NCBI RefSeq assembly: GCF_003130705.1
Contig: NZ_CP021355.1
Location: forward strand, 920,202 to 984,201
DNA from: Rhodococcus oxybenzonivorans
GTDB taxonomy: Bacteria; Actinomycetota; Actinomycetes; Mycobacteriales; Mycobacteriaceae
Length of the DNA: 64,000 nucleotides
Reading direction: 5' to 3'
Made by a program: the position numbers and the translations under genes. This document shows, piece after piece, positions 9,499 to 19,174 of this stretch. Position 1 is the first letter of the stretch; every line of letters starts with the position of its first letter. The notes beneath the pieces are model-generated. The model was not told the origin of the DNA. It ran no database searches and saw nothing but the letters and a program-made list of their open reading frames with translations.

Positions 9499-9600
9499 AC
9501 GACATGGTGAATTGAAGGCAGGTGCAGTGCCGCAGCATCCCGAGGAGGACGTCGCCGACATGGCGGCAATGGATGCCCCGCACCCGGAGATGGAGGAACA

Positions 9601-10713
9601 GTGAATACTTCCGCCGCCCAGCCGTCCGTCGCCCACCGGCTGAGCGAGATGGCGGCCGCGATGCGAGAAATGGCGGGGGTGGAGGTCACCGAGACCCGAA
9701 ACGCGGGTGACACGATCGATGAGACCGGTGCTTTGTCCGCCATTCTCGACGAGCTACACCACGCGCAGGGCGTCCTCTACGAGCAGGCCTGCCTGACTCC
9801 CCAGCGCGGTCTGGAACGCGTGCTCGGTTCGCTGGCCCGCCTGCGCTCGGCGGCGACCGGGCCCGGCCAGTTCTTCAGTAGTTCGGCCGAAGAACTGTGT
9901 ACCGCAGGGGGATTCGACCGGGTTCTGGTCTCTCGCATCCAGGGTTCGATGTGGATTCCGCACACCCTGCACCTGGTCTCCGAGGCCATCTCCGCCGCGC
10001 TGCGCAACTATCTGAGCGATCTGGAGATCCCCTTGAGCGCGTCGCCGCTCGAGGCCGATGTCGTACGGCGCCGGATCCCGATGCTGGTGAGCGATGCCGG
10101 GGCAGAAACCCGGACCTATCGTCCGCTCATCAGGTTGTCGAGGACCACAAGCTATGTCGTTGCGCCGGTGGTGGTCGACGGAACAGTCGTCGCCCTGCTT
10201 CATGCCGACACCAATATCTCAGGCCGGGTGCTGACGTCCGCGGACCGTGACATCGTTCGGCTCTTCGCCGACGGGCTGGGACCGATCTACGAACGGATGG
10301 TGCTCACCGAGCGACTGCGTGAGCAGCGTGACCGGCTCGGTATGGTCTTCAGCGCCACGGAAGCGATGATCGACGACGTTCACGGTGGCCCGCTGACCCT
10401 CGACGCCCCCATCGGGATGTTGCCCCCGGCGGCTGTCGATCCTTCTCGCCGAGATCGTGGGGCGGCGGGCGGATCGTCGGAGGTGCGGGTTACGGGTCGG
10501 CCCGAACGGCACTTGACCGCACGCGAGGTCGATGTGGTGGAACTGCTGTCGAAAGGCGCGTCGAACGCGGAAATCGCCGCCCAGCTCACCGTGTCCGAGA
10601 GCACCGTGAAATCCCATGTGAAACACATCTTCCGCAAGTTGGGTGCCACCAACAGGGCCAGCGCCATCGCGCGATACGGGAAGATGAAACGCTCGATGGG
10701 ACGGACACTATGA
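9601..10713 (+). CDS. LuxR-family regulator with GAF sensor domain (first of two)
   Basis: A 370-residue regulator. A GAF-like sensor covers about residues 70-225 ([40 protein letters not shown]) and a C-terminal LuxR helix-turn-helix about 300-360 ([35 protein letters not shown]). GTG 9601 has GGAGG 8 nt upstream. No phosphoreceiver domain is present, so the signal is probably a small molecule bound by the GAF domain. It overlaps the second LuxR gene by 4 bp (ATGA), so the two are made together and may form a heteromeric activator of the catabolic island. Confidence 0.87.
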   Translation: MNTSAAQPSVAHRLSEMAAAMREMAGVEVTETRNAGDTIDETGALSAILDELHHAQGVLYEQACLTPQRGLERVLGSLARLRSAATGPGQFFSSSAEELCTAGGFDRVLVSRIQGSMWIPHTLHLVSEAISAALRNYLSDLEIPLSASPLEADVVRRRIPMLVSDAGAETRTYRPLIRLSRTTSYVVAPVVVDGTVVALLHADTNISGRVLTSADRDIVRLFADGLGPIYERMVLTERLREQRDRLGMVFSATEAMIDDVHGGPLTLDAPIGMLPPAAVDPSRRDRGAAGGSSEVRVTGRPERHLTAREVDVVELLSKGASNAEIAAQLTVSESTVKSHVKHIFRKLGATNRASAIARYGKMKRSMGRTL

Positions 10714-11906
10714 CACAGGCATTGATCGCAACGACGCAGCACCAGACTGTACGGGGATCCTTGCAGGGGTGGCGACGCAAAGACATCGAACTGATCACTC
10801 GGCTGGAGGCCATCCGGGACGAGATCTTCGCTGATGTCGGTTCGACCACTCTTCCGGGGATCCGGCACGAGCGTCCCGCCCATTCCGCAGAGGCGATCTC
10901 AGTCCTGACGCATCACTGCGTCGACGAGCTGCGACGGGCCGCGGCAGCCGACACCGCCAAGGTGGAGCGACTGACCAAGACAGTCCTCGACCTGCAGCAG
11001 GTGGCGATGGATCTGTACCTGAACGAAATGGGCCGCAGGACCGAACGTCTGGCCGAATGCTCGGCGGGACTCCACCGGTTGCGGACCGTCCCGAGCACCT
11101 CCGACCTCCTCGACCGCCTCTGTGAGGACGTGGCCGTTCGTTGCGGATTCCGGCGGGTGGTGTTGTCGCGGGTCGAGGCGGGAACCTGGAAACCGTGGAA
11201 GGCGTACCTGGGCGAGGGCGATGAATCGGACTCATGGTTCACCGACTGGATCGATCGCGGGATACCGTTCGACGAGCGGGCTCCTGAAGCGCGGCTGCTG
11301 ACCGATCATCGGCCGGCGATCGTCTACGACACGGAAAACGCGCCGGTATACCGGCCGATCATCGTCGAGTCGGGTCGCTCACGCTCGTACGTGGTCTCCG
11401 CCCTGGTTCTCGACAACAACGTTGTCGGTTTGCTTCATGCCGACCACTTCCCGGTTCCGAGCCGGATCGACGAGATCGACCGCGACGTCCTGTGGGCCTT
11501 CACCGAAGGGGTCGGCTACATCTACGAGCGGACGTCGCTGATGGAGCGGTTGCGCAGCCAACGCGACCAGATCAGGGAAATCCTCTCGTCGACGGTGGCG
11601 ACGATGGACGAGCTGTGCGAATCGGGGATGGCCTCGGCCGGCCGGGCAGACTCCGATCCTGCCGGAGCCGACTCGTCGGCGGACTTCGCCTCGCGTCCCA
11701 GCTTGGTCCCGCTCGCCGAATTCACCTCCCGCGAACAAGAGGTGTTCACATTGATGGCGGCGGGGGCGACCAACAACGACATCGCCGAGTCCCTCGTCAT
11801 CACGGAGGGGACGGTGAAATCGCACGTCAAGCACATCCTGCGGAAGCTCGGTGCGACCAACCGTTCACAGGCCATTGCCTGGTCGATCGGCAACCGCACC
11901 GCGTAG
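10710..11906 (+). CDS. LuxR-family regulator with GAF sensor domain (second of two)
   Basis: The 398-residue partner of the preceding gene has the same plan: an N-terminal helical region, a GAF-like domain (about 120-270; [20 protein letters not shown]) and a C-terminal LuxR domain ([40 protein letters not shown]). The two C-terminal halves are clearly paralogous and the N-terminal parts diverge. It begins at the ATG overlapping the upstream stop. A 13-bp hairpin follows and closes this two-gene unit. Confidence 0.87.
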   Translation: MTQALIATTQHQTVRGSLQGWRRKDIELITRLEAIRDEIFADVGSTTLPGIRHERPAHSAEAISVLTHHCVDELRRAAAADTAKVERLTKTVLDLQQVAMDLYLNEMGRRTERLAECSAGLHRLRTVPSTSDLLDRLCEDVAVRCGFRRVVLSRVEAGTWKPWKAYLGEGDESDSWFTDWIDRGIPFDERAPEARLLTDHRPAIVYDTENAPVYRPIIVESGRSRSYVVSALVLDNNVVGLLHADHFPVPSRIDEIDRDVLWAFTEGVGYIYERTSLMERLRSQRDQIREILSSTVATMDELCESGMASAGRADSDPAGADSSADFASRPSLVPLAEFTSREQEVFTLMAAGATNNDIAESLVITEGTVKSHVKHILRKLGATNRSQAIAWSIGNRTA

Positions 11907-11934
11907 TCGATTCGGCACCCTCTCATCAGCCTCA

Positions 11935-11961
11935 CGCCGCCCGGCACTGTGCCGGGCGGCG
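11935..11961 (+). terminator. Terminator of the LuxR pair
   Basis: CGCCGCCCGGCA pairs with TGCCGGGCGGCG across a CTG loop, 28 bp after the second luxR stop. GC-rich with a short TTCT after it. Confidence 0.7.
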
Positions 11962-12102
11962 GTTCTATCCCGGTGCCAAACCATGTTCCCCGGGTGCGCC
12001 GATTTCGGTACTGGCGACCACTCGACCGCCGTATCGGCATTCCGGACCGGACCTGCCGGCTCGGTGATCGTTGTCCCGATCCCCAGCGCCTCCTCGTCGG
12101 AG

Positions 12103-12134
12103 TATCCCCCTGTTGAGGGGTGGGTTTCCTCCCC
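12103..12134 (+). promoter_or_regulatory. Conserved activator-type element upstream of the SnoaL/ligase operon
   Basis: TATCCCCCTGTTGAGGGG merges into GGGGTGGGTTTCCTCCCC (12117-12134). The second block matches GGGGTGAAATCCCTCCTC at 29150 and GGGGTGAGATTGCTCCCC at 31199. It is directly followed by AAGTAAGTCGCCG, a variant of the AAGTRAATC half-site. It lies 120 bp before the first gene. The rest of the 11907-12254 gap shows only the LuxR terminator. Confidence 0.6.
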
Positions 12135-12254
12135 AAGTAAGTCGCCGCCGGTGTGACCTACGCAATACCTTGAAGGTGTTCCTGAAGTGAGCGGAGCACA
12201 TCGATATTCGAGTATCCGCGGGGACTATGACAACCACCGAGGAGAGCGATATTC

Positions 12255-12707
12255 ATGAGTCATTCCTTTGCTGTCAAGTGGCTGAAGGCCTTCCGTGAGA
12301 GCCCCGAAGCGGTCGTTGCGTTGTACGCCGACGACTTCCTCTTCGAGGATCCCATCCTCGGCCAGAAGATCACCGACAGGGACGAGCTCCTCCGTGTCTT
12401 CGGGCCGTACGCCAACAAGGACACCGAAAACGGAATCGGCATCAACAACTTTCGGATCGATGAGGTTGTCGGCGACGAGAAGTCGGCGATCTACCGGTGG
12501 ACCTGGAAGGCGCCCACGGCGACCGCTTTTGTCGGCGTCCCGACCAACGGGAAGGTGCCCGGAGCGCGGGGACTGACGTTCCACATCTACAACGAAGCCG
12601 GCCTCATCACCCGGGAAGCGAGCCTGTGGGACATCGCGACGGCAGCGGCGGACCTGGGACAGCCCGTCGACCCGTCCAGCGTGACCAAGTCCGCTGTTCT
12701 CGTCTGA
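12255..12707 (+). CDS. SnoaL/NTF2-like protein (first of a tandem pair)
   Basis: A small 150-residue alpha+beta-barrel protein of the NTF2/SnoaL type (WLKAFRESPEAVVALYADDF; ITDRDELLRVFGPYANKDTE). Members of this fold bind or isomerise small hydrophobic molecules; no specific reaction can be assigned. ATG 12255 follows GAGGAG. It heads an operon with a paralogue, an acyl-CoA ligase and an aldehyde dehydrogenase, suggesting a role in early substrate handling such as hydration or isomerisation. Confidence 0.75.
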   Translation: MSHSFAVKWLKAFRESPEAVVALYADDFLFEDPILGQKITDRDELLRVFGPYANKDTENGIGINNFRIDEVVGDEKSAIYRWTWKAPTATAFVGVPTNGKVPGARGLTFHIYNEAGLITREASLWDIATAAADLGQPVDPSSVTKSAVLV

Positions 12708-12740
12708 CACCGAACCCTGCGAAAGGAAACTACGAACACC

Positions 12741-13244
12741 ATGAGTAAGCACGAAGAGCACGCCCGGCGCTGGATCACCGCGTTGACCACCGACACCGCG
12801 GCGACGGTCGCCCTGTACGCCGACGACCTGGTCTACGACGACCACGCCGACTCCGACCACGTCACCGACACCGCCATCACCAAAGATGAGCTGGCGCCGA
12901 AGCTCGCCCCGTACGCGAACACCGACACCGCCAACGGCGTCGGCCTGCACTCCTTCGAGATCACCGACTCGTTCCCGGTGGCCGGCGTGGCCGGAAACCC
13001 GGCCGTGGTGATCCTGTGGAACTGGACGGGCACCGGTCTCGAGACCTACAAGGGAGTCCCGACCCAGGGCAAGACGCTGTCCACCCGCGGCATCACCTGG
13101 CACCAGCTCGACAGCGACGGACAGATCGTCCGCGAAACGACGTACTGGAACGACACCCCTGTACTGCAGGAACTCGGAATCCCGATCATCACGCCGGAGT
13201 ACTGGGTCGAAGGATTCGACCCGTCCGTCCTCGTTGGATCCTGA
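12741..13244 (+). CDS. SnoaL/NTF2-like protein (second of a tandem pair)
   Basis: A 167-residue paralogue of the preceding protein. The pairs ATVALYADDLVYDD, ITKDELAPKLAPYANTDTAN and GVPTQGKTLSTRGITWHQL match equivalent blocks in the first copy. GAAAGGAAA precedes the ATG. Two adjacent copies may make a heterodimer, as is common for NTF2 folds. It ends 2 bp before the ligase start, implying translational coupling. Confidence 0.75.
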   Translation: MSKHEEHARRWITALTTDTAATVALYADDLVYDDHADSDHVTDTAITKDELAPKLAPYANTDTANGVGLHSFEITDSFPVAGVAGNPAVVILWNWTGTGLETYKGVPTQGKTLSTRGITWHQLDSDGQIVRETTYWNDTPVLQELGIPIITPEYWVEGFDPSVLVGS

Positions 13245-13246
13245 CC

Positions 13247-14821
13247 ATGTGGGGGCCGTTGCCGGACGTGCTCGATCGGGCATGTACCTACTACAAGGAC
13301 AACGTCGCGATCGTCGATGGTGATCGTCGGGTGACCTACCGCGAGCTTCTCGACTGGCGCAACCAGGTAGCGAACGGACTCGTCTCTCTGGGGCTGCAGA
13401 AGGGCGAGCGCGTCGGCCTGCTGATGCCGAACTGCTTGGAATTCATCCCCACGCAGCACGGAATCTGGGCGGCCGGCGGGGTGTTGGTGCAGATGCCCAC
13501 TCGCAATGCTGCCAACGCATTCCGGTCGAGTCTCTCCCAGACCGATGCCACCACGCTGATCTATCACGCCCAGTTCGACGCAGTCGTCGCCGAGATCAAA
13601 GGTGACCTGCCGAAGCTGCAGACCGTGATCCGGATCGGGAGCAGTCCGGCTTCGGCGCCCCCCGAGATCGGCGAAGTGTTCGGCTACGACGGACTCTTCC
13701 GATCGCAGCCGACGGTTCGCCCCGAGGTGGAGATCGACGTCCACGACGAGGCGTACGTCCTGTTCACCTCAGGGAGCACCGGGGACCCCAAGGGTGTGGT
13801 CAACTCGCACTTCACCTGGGGCCACTACAGCATCACCGCGGGTCTCGAGATCGGCGACATCGCCTGGGGTGAGGTCTTCGCGCACGGTGCGCCACTGACC
13901 CACTACACGCAGATCTTCGTCATGCCGACGTTCCTGCGGGGCGGCACCAACGTGATGCTGCCCGGGTTGGACGTGGACAAACTGCTCAGCACCATCGAGC
14001 AGGAGAAGGTGACCGCCACCGCCGTCGTTCCCACCATCATCTACCTGCTGCTCGACCATCCGCGCCGCGAAGCGCATGACCTGACTTCGCTGCGGACGAT
14101 GATCTACGCGGGATCTCCCATCGCACCCGACCGGCTGCGTCAGGCGCTGGACGTGTTCGGCCCGATCTTCATCCAGGCCTATGCCGGGACCGAACCCGGG
14201 TACGTCTCCTGTCTGCGCAAGAACGAGCACCGGGTGGACAGCGAGGTGTGGATCAAACGGCTCGCCTCGGCCGGTCGGCCCCTGTTCCACGTCGACGTGA
14301 CAATCCAGGACGAAGCGGATCAGGTGTTGCCGCTCGGCGAACCCGGCGAGATCGTGTCCCGCCAGCTCGGGCAGATGCTCAGCTACGTCGACGTCTCCCG
14401 CAACGCCGAGGCGCTGCGGGACGGCTGGGTGCACACCGGCGATATCGGTCGCCTCGACGAGGACGGGTTCCTCTACATCGTCGACCGCAAGAAGGACCTG
14501 GTGGTCACCGGCGGATTCAACGTGTTTCCGCGACAGGTTGAGGACGCCCTGGCCGGTCATGCCGCAGTTGCGCAGGCAGCAGTGATCGGAGTCCCCCACG
14601 AGAAGTGGGGCGAAGCGGTACATGCGGTCATCGTTCTCAAGAGCGGTGTCGCGGCAACCGAGCAGGAACTGATCGATCACGTCAAAAGGGAGATGGGCAG
14701 TGTCCACGCGCCCAAGACGGTGGCATTCGTCGACACCCTTCCGGTCAATCCGGCCGGAAAGATCGACAAGAAGTCGATCCGTGCCCCGTTCTGGGAAGGG
14801 CGGGACCGCCAGATCAGCTGA
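13247..14821 (+). CDS. Acyl-CoA synthetase (AMP-forming)
   Basis: This 524-residue adenylate-forming ligase activates a carboxylic acid to acyl-AMP and then acyl-CoA. The P-loop-like LFTSGSTGDPKGVV is near residue 175. The hinge motif TGDIGRLDEDGFLYIVDRKK is near 400, and the C-terminal catalytic Lys is in NPAGKIDKKSIR. The ATG at 13247 is 2 bp after the SnoaL stop; the longer open frame upstream runs inside that gene and is not used. In this operon it would activate the acid made by the downstream aldehyde dehydrogenase. Confidence 0.9.
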   Translation: MWGPLPDVLDRACTYYKDNVAIVDGDRRVTYRELLDWRNQVANGLVSLGLQKGERVGLLMPNCLEFIPTQHGIWAAGGVLVQMPTRNAANAFRSSLSQTDATTLIYHAQFDAVVAEIKGDLPKLQTVIRIGSSPASAPPEIGEVFGYDGLFRSQPTVRPEVEIDVHDEAYVLFTSGSTGDPKGVVNSHFTWGHYSITAGLEIGDIAWGEVFAHGAPLTHYTQIFVMPTFLRGGTNVMLPGLDVDKLLSTIEQEKVTATAVVPTIIYLLLDHPRREAHDLTSLRTMIYAGSPIAPDRLRQALDVFGPIFIQAYAGTEPGYVSCLRKNEHRVDSEVWIKRLASAGRPLFHVDVTIQDEADQVLPLGEPGEIVSRQLGQMLSYVDVSRNAEALRDGWVHTGDIGRLDEDGFLYIVDRKKDLVVTGGFNVFPRQVEDALAGHAAVAQAAVIGVPHEKWGEAVHAVIVLKSGVAATEQELIDHVKREMGSVHAPKTVAFVDTLPVNPAGKIDKKSIRAPFWEGRDRQIS

Positions 14822-14885
14822 CCGTCGAAAACCTTCGACACCGCATTGCTGTCGCTAGTCACATCAGAGAAAGAGGAGCACGCCG

Positions 14886-16385
14886 ATGAGCGTCCCGCAC
14901 TACTCGCTCTATATCAACGGCGAATGGGTTGATACCGGCGAGAACTACGAAATTCGCAGCCCTGCAACCGAAGAGCTCGTCGCCACCGTCGCCAAGGGCG
15001 GCGTGACACAGGTCGACCAGGCCGTCGCTGCAGCCAAGGCGGCGCATGAAGAGGGCACCTGGCGGCGTACTCCGCCCGCGCAACGCGCGGCCCTGCTCAA
15101 CGATGTCGCCACGCGCCTCGGCGGCCGTATCGACGAGCTGGCCGCGCTCCAGACACGGGAGAACGGCGCCACCATCCGGATCACCGGGGCCCTGCATATC
15201 GGGTTGTCGATCGCTCAGATGCAGTACCTGGCTGACCAGGCCGCCACATACGAGTTCGAGACGGCGGGTCCCGAGATCGGGCCAGTGCCGGCCGAAGGCC
15301 TCGTCCGGCGCGAGCCGCTGGGTGTGGTGGCGGCGATCGTGCCGTGGAACATTCCGCTGCTGGTCATCGTGTGGAAGATTGCCCCGGCCCTCGCGGCGGG
15401 TAACACGGTCGTCCTCAAGCCCGACGAGCACGCCCCTCTGGTCGCGCTCGAGCTGGCGAAGGAGTTCGAGGCGGCGGGCCTGCCGCCCGGCGTGCTCAAC
15501 GTGGTGACCGGCGATGGCGAACCCACCGGCGCGCACCTCAGCGGTCACCCCGATGTCCGCAAGGTGGCCTTCACCGGTTCCACCGCGGTCGGCAAGAGCA
15601 TCCTGCGTCAGTCGGCCGACACCGTGAAGCGAGTGACCCTCGAACTCGGCGGCAAGGGACCGAACATCATTCTCGACAGCGCCGACCTCGACACCGCGAT
15701 CGACGGTGCGCTGTTCGCGGCCCTGGCCAACAACGGCCAGGCCTGTGAAGCCGGCACCCGACTGCTGATTCCGTCGAGCAACCGCGACGAGATCGTCTCG
15801 CGTCTGGTCGAGCGTGCCCGCACGCTGAAGGTCGGTGATCCGCTCGACCCCGCGACCGGAGTCGGGCCGATCATCTCCAAGGTCCAGCATCAGCGGATCC
15901 TCGACTACTTCGCGATCGCCGAGACCGAGGGCGCCAAGGCCGTGATCGGCGGCGGCGTTCCCTCCGGTCCCGGGTTCGACAAGGGCTACTGGATCGAGCC
16001 GACCATCTTCGTCGGTGTGACCAACGATGCCAGGATCGCACGTGAAGAGGTGTTCGGACCGGTCCTGGTCGTGCTCACCTACGACTCGGTCGAGGAGGCG
16101 ATCAAGATCGCCAACGACACCGATTACGGACTGTCCGCCGGGGTATGGGGCGACGAGGAAAAGGCGATCGAGATCGCCCGCGAACTCGATGCCGGCATGG
16201 TGTGGATCAATGACTGGCACGTCATTCATCCCGCCTACCCGTTCGGTGGCTTCAAGCAGAGTGGTCTGGGCCGTGAAGGCGGCCCCCACGCACTCGACGA
16301 GTACACCGAGGCGAAGTTCATCTCATTGAATCGCTCCCCGGGTCCGGAGGCGCGTGCCTTCGCGATCGTGATCGACCCGGTCTGA
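14886..16385 (+). CDS. NAD(P)-dependent aldehyde dehydrogenase
   Basis: A 499-residue ALDH-superfamily enzyme oxidising an aldehyde to its acid. It has the PWNIPLLVIVWKIAPALAAG substrate/cofactor channel, the catalytic Glu in TLELGGKGPN (about 255) and the catalytic Cys in NNGQACEAGTRLL (about 287). GAGGAGCACGCCG precedes the ATG. With the ligase upstream it forms an aldehyde-to-acyl-CoA pair, as needed for oxidising terpenoid alcohols or aldehydes such as citronellal. The substrate itself is not visible in the sequence. Confidence 0.9.
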   Translation: MSVPHYSLYINGEWVDTGENYEIRSPATEELVATVAKGGVTQVDQAVAAAKAAHEEGTWRRTPPAQRAALLNDVATRLGGRIDELAALQTRENGATIRITGALHIGLSIAQMQYLADQAATYEFETAGPEIGPVPAEGLVRREPLGVVAAIVPWNIPLLVIVWKIAPALAAGNTVVLKPDEHAPLVALELAKEFEAAGLPPGVLNVVTGDGEPTGAHLSGHPDVRKVAFTGSTAVGKSILRQSADTVKRVTLELGGKGPNIILDSADLDTAIDGALFAALANNGQACEAGTRLLIPSSNRDEIVSRLVERARTLKVGDPLDPATGVGPIISKVQHQRILDYFAIAETEGAKAVIGGGVPSGPGFDKGYWIEPTIFVGVTNDARIAREEVFGPVLVVLTYDSVEEAIKIANDTDYGLSAGVWGDEEKAIEIARELDAGMVWINDWHVIHPAYPFGGFKQSGLGREGGPHALDEYTEAKFISLNRSPGPEARAFAIVIDPV

Positions 16386-16391
16386 TAGACA

Positions 16392-16433
16392 CGGCCCCTG
16401 CACGATTCATCCCTCGGGATCGTGCAGGGGCCG
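16392..16433 (+). terminator. Terminator after the aldehyde dehydrogenase
   Basis: A perfect 15-bp stem, CGGCCCCTGCACGAT with its complement at 16419-16433. The loop is 12 nt and itself pairs (CCC/GGG). It begins 7 bp after the ALDH stop. Confidence 0.85.
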
Positions 16434-16501
16434 CCATCCGTTCCGCATCACTAGCTGGGACCGCAGCGGAAGGGGTATCGCCACCGCGCAATTGCGGGAT
16501 A

Positions 16502-16830
16502 GTGAACCGCGGAAAATTGGCGCACGTATTTCGGATCTTCGACCACCCCGCCCTCAGGTCTCTCGAGGGACCCTGGGTTGTCGCCTTCACGGTCGGCGCC
16601 ACCGTGCTGCGTCAGCGCTCATGTCGCACCCGGTCGGACTGTCCGGCACCTTCGTTCTCTTCCCGTGCACGTTCTTCGGGGTGAACTTCGGTGCCGGCTG
16701 GCCGATGATCGTTGCGCTGCACGACGCGACCCCGTCGACCCGGCTCGTGGCGACCGGTTCGATGCCGATCTCGTGGGGCCTCTTGGCGTCATCCGCGGTG
16801 CGGCAGTTTCGTTCCGGAGCGCACGGCGGT
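16502..16830 (+). pseudogene. Decayed fragment of the membrane-protein family encoded at 46685
   Basis: Two reading frames carry consecutive pieces of the C-terminal half of the 46685 protein. Frame one reads RIFDHPALRSLEGPWVVAFT, against RIWNYPLVIGVLEGTQVVLF in the intact gene. After a frameshift near 16615 the next frame reads FPCTFFGVNFGAGWPMIVAL, against FPVTMFGANFGLGAPIIIAL. The N-terminal two-thirds is missing. This relic lies between the ALDH operon and the Atu-like operon, so a second copy of this family once sat on this side of the island. Confidence 0.7.
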
Positions 16831-16933
16831 AGTCGATGTCGAGTCGGAGACAGCGGCGGCGGCCCCGACTCTGCGGATCCAACGACAATCCTGCAGCGGT
16901 CATCCTTATACCGCCGCAGGATTCGTTGTGGTG

Positions 16934-17554
16934 CTAGGTCGTTGTCGAACTCACGCCGAGGACCGCGAGTGCCGAGTCAGCGAGGATCTGCCGTAAACGT
17001 TCGACTGGAAGCCCGACGCTGTGAAACAGCGTCGATTGAAGTGCACCGATGGCGGCGTGCACGACTGCCCTGGCTTCCCCGTCGTCGAGGTCTGTGCGCA
17101 GTTCGTCGACCAGGTGTACCCATTCCTCGATGTAGAGCCGCTGCTTGCGACGCAGGCGTCGGCGGTCGTCTTCGGGGAGGTTGTGAATCTCGTTGTGGTA
17201 AACCTGCGCGACCTCGCGTTTTCCGACGACGAATTCGATCTGTCCATCGACCAGCTCACGCAGCGCCTGCTCGAGTCCGATCCCGCTATCGAGGGTTCGT
17301 TCAGCGTCTGCGAGCAGGCGATCTATCGCGATGTCGAAGAGTTCGACGAGAACGGCGGACTTGCTGTCGAAGTGCCGGTAGATCGCCGAGCCGGTGATAC
17401 CGGACGCCGCACCGATGTCGGCCATCGACACGGAATTGAAACCGTTTCGCGCCACCAGGTCCGCCGTGGCGGTCAAGATCCTGTAGCGGCGCGCCGGGTC
17501 CCGTGTGCGTACCGGCTCGGTTCTGTCGTCGATCATCCCACTACTCTCCACCAT
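16934..17554 (-). CDS. TetR-family repressor of the Atu-like operon
   Basis: A 206-residue TetR protein. The helix-turn-helix is about residues 20-65 (RRYRILTATADLVARNGFNS, GITGSAIYRHFDSKSAVLVE). I chose ATG 17554 because GAAGGTGAG, overlapping the stop codon of the ligase upstream, is spaced correctly. ATG 17575 would place the start inside the ligase. As the last gene of the eight-gene minus-strand operon it probably feeds back on that operon by sensing a pathway acyl-CoA. Confidence 0.85.
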   Translation of the reverse strand: MVESSGMIDDRTEPVRTRDPARRYRILTATADLVARNGFNSVSMADIGAASGITGSAIYRHFDSKSAVLVELFDIAIDRLLADAERTLDSGIGLEQALRELVDGQIEFVVGKREVAQVYHNEIHNLPEDDRRRLRRKQRLYIEEWVHLVDELRTDLDDGEARAVVHAAIGALQSTLFHSVGLPVERLRQILADSALAVLGVSSTTT

Positions 17555-17561
17555 CGTCGTC

Positions 17562-19145
17562 TCACCTTCTTTCATAGTGCTCGGCAAACCGCTCGCGAAC
17601 CACGTTCTTCTGGATCTTGCCAGTCGAGGTTCGGGGGAGCGCATCGACCACGATGATTGCTTTGGGGGTCTTGTACGGATCGATCAACTGTTTGATCTTG
17701 TCGATCAGCGTCGCGGGATCGACCATTGTGCCGGATGCCGGCACCACGACCGCGGTGATCGCCTCGCTCCATCGGTGGTGGGGGAGCCCGACGACAGTTG
17801 CTTCCGCGATGCGCGGATCGGCCTGATAGATGGCGCGCTCCACTTCGAGGGAGGAGACGTTCTCGCCGCCGGTCTTGATGACGTCCTTGAACCGGTCGGT
17901 GAACCAGAGGATGCCGTCGTCGTCGAACCGTCCGATGTCGCCGGAATGGAACCACCCGTGGTCGAAGGCCTCGGCGGTGGCCTCGGGGTTGTCCAGGTAT
18001 TCGGTCATGGTGTGTGGGCTTCGGTAGACGATCTCTCCCTCGTCCCCCGTGGGCAGGAGTCCGCCGTCCTGTCCCATGATCGCCGCTTGTACCCCGATCA
18101 CCGGCGTTCCGACAGCGCCGGTGTGGGTCAACTGGTGTTCGGGTCGGAACAGCGTGGTCGTCGGACTCATCTCCGTCTGGCCGAACAGCAGGTAGAAATC
18201 GCATGCAAAGACCTCGATGCAGCGTTCGATGAGATGCCGCGGCATAGGGGCCATGGCGTACAGCGCGCGGCGAAGCGAGGAGAGATCCCGGGAACCGACG
18301 TCCGAATGCTCGAGCATTTCGCTGTACATCATCGGGAGGGCGAAGATCTGGGTGATTCGTTCGGATTCGATCAGGGCTAACAAGCGGCGAGCGTCGAAGC
18401 GTCGTTCGATGAAGATTGTGGCTCCGACGAGGATCGCGGCGGTGCAGTGGGTGTTGAGTTGCGCGGTGTGGAACATCGGCATCATGGCCACGAACCGGTC
18501 GTCCTCACGGAACTGCGCCTCGAGCGCCATGGTCATCGACTCGAGGTAGATGGCGGCGTGGTTTCCGACCACCCCTTTCGGGAACGAGGTGGTGCCACTG
18601 GTGTACAGGTACGACAGCGGTGCGCGGTCGGCGATTACATGCTCAGGTTCGGAATCCGGTGAACCACTGGCCAGCTCCGCGAAGGCGGCGAGTGTGGGAT
18701 CCCCTGTGGTGACCTCGCCGTCGATGAGAAAGATGTCAACGACGCTGACTGTAGCGGCGAGAGCGTCGTGAACTCGCGGTAGAAATTCGTTCTCGACGAC
18801 GACCGCTGTGGCCGCCGAATGGTCAAGCACGTAGGAGATTTCGCTTGTGCCCCAGCCAAGATTGATCGGGACGCACACGAGCCCCAGTTTCGCGCAGGCG
18901 TAGTAGGTGACGAGGAACTCCGCGCAATTACCGGACGCGAGGGCGAGCGCGTCGCCGCTGCGAAGACCGTGACGGTGCAGCCCGTGTGAGACCCGGTTGA
19001 CCCAGCTGTTGAACTCGCGGTAGGTGAATCGGCGGTCCCCGTCGACCAGCGCCAGTGCCTCGGGTCTGCGCCAGGCCGACCGGGTGAGGCTGTCACCGAC
19101 GTTGATCCGGTGGATCAGATTGCGGCCGATTTCGGTGGTGGACAT
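17562..19145 (-). CDS. Acyl-CoA synthetase (AMP-forming)
   Basis: A 527-residue adenylate-forming ligase. Motifs are LYTSGTTSFPKGVVGNHAA (about 180), SGDIGRFDDDGILWFTDRFK (about 410) and the C-terminal TSTGKIQKNVVRERF with the catalytic Lys. ATG 19145 follows GAGGAAC; the longer open frame upstream encodes Arg/Pro-rich sequence with no ligase similarity. In the operon it would activate a branched or isoprenoid acid for the neighbouring dehydrogenase and carboxylase. It is not closely similar to the ligase at 13247, so the two may act on different chain lengths. Confidence 0.9.
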   Translation of the reverse strand: MSTTEIGRNLIHRINVGDSLTRSAWRRPEALALVDGDRRFTYREFNSWVNRVSHGLHRHGLRSGDALALASGNCAEFLVTYYACAKLGLVCVPINLGWGTSEISYVLDHSAATAVVVENEFLPRVHDALAATVSVVDIFLIDGEVTTGDPTLAAFAELASGSPDSEPEHVIADRAPLSYLYTSGTTSFPKGVVGNHAAIYLESMTMALEAQFREDDRFVAMMPMFHTAQLNTHCTAAILVGATIFIERRFDARRLLALIESERITQIFALPMMYSEMLEHSDVGSRDLSSLRRALYAMAPMPRHLIERCIEVFACDFYLLFGQTEMSPTTTLFRPEHQLTHTGAVGTPVIGVQAAIMGQDGGLLPTGDEGEIVYRSPHTMTEYLDNPEATAEAFDHGWFHSGDIGRFDDDGILWFTDRFKDVIKTGGENVSSLEVERAIYQADPRIAEATVVGLPHHRWSEAITAVVVPASGTMVDPATLIDKIKQLIDPYKTPKAIIVVDALPRTSTGKIQKNVVRERFAEHYERR

Positions 19146-19174
19146 CGTGTTCCTCGGTTCGTGGAAGGGCGCTG

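Noticed and set aside
14859..16289. 476-codon minus-strand frame opposite the aldehyde dehydrogenase
   Set aside because: Antisense shadow of a clear ALDH; no family pattern and no ribosome site.
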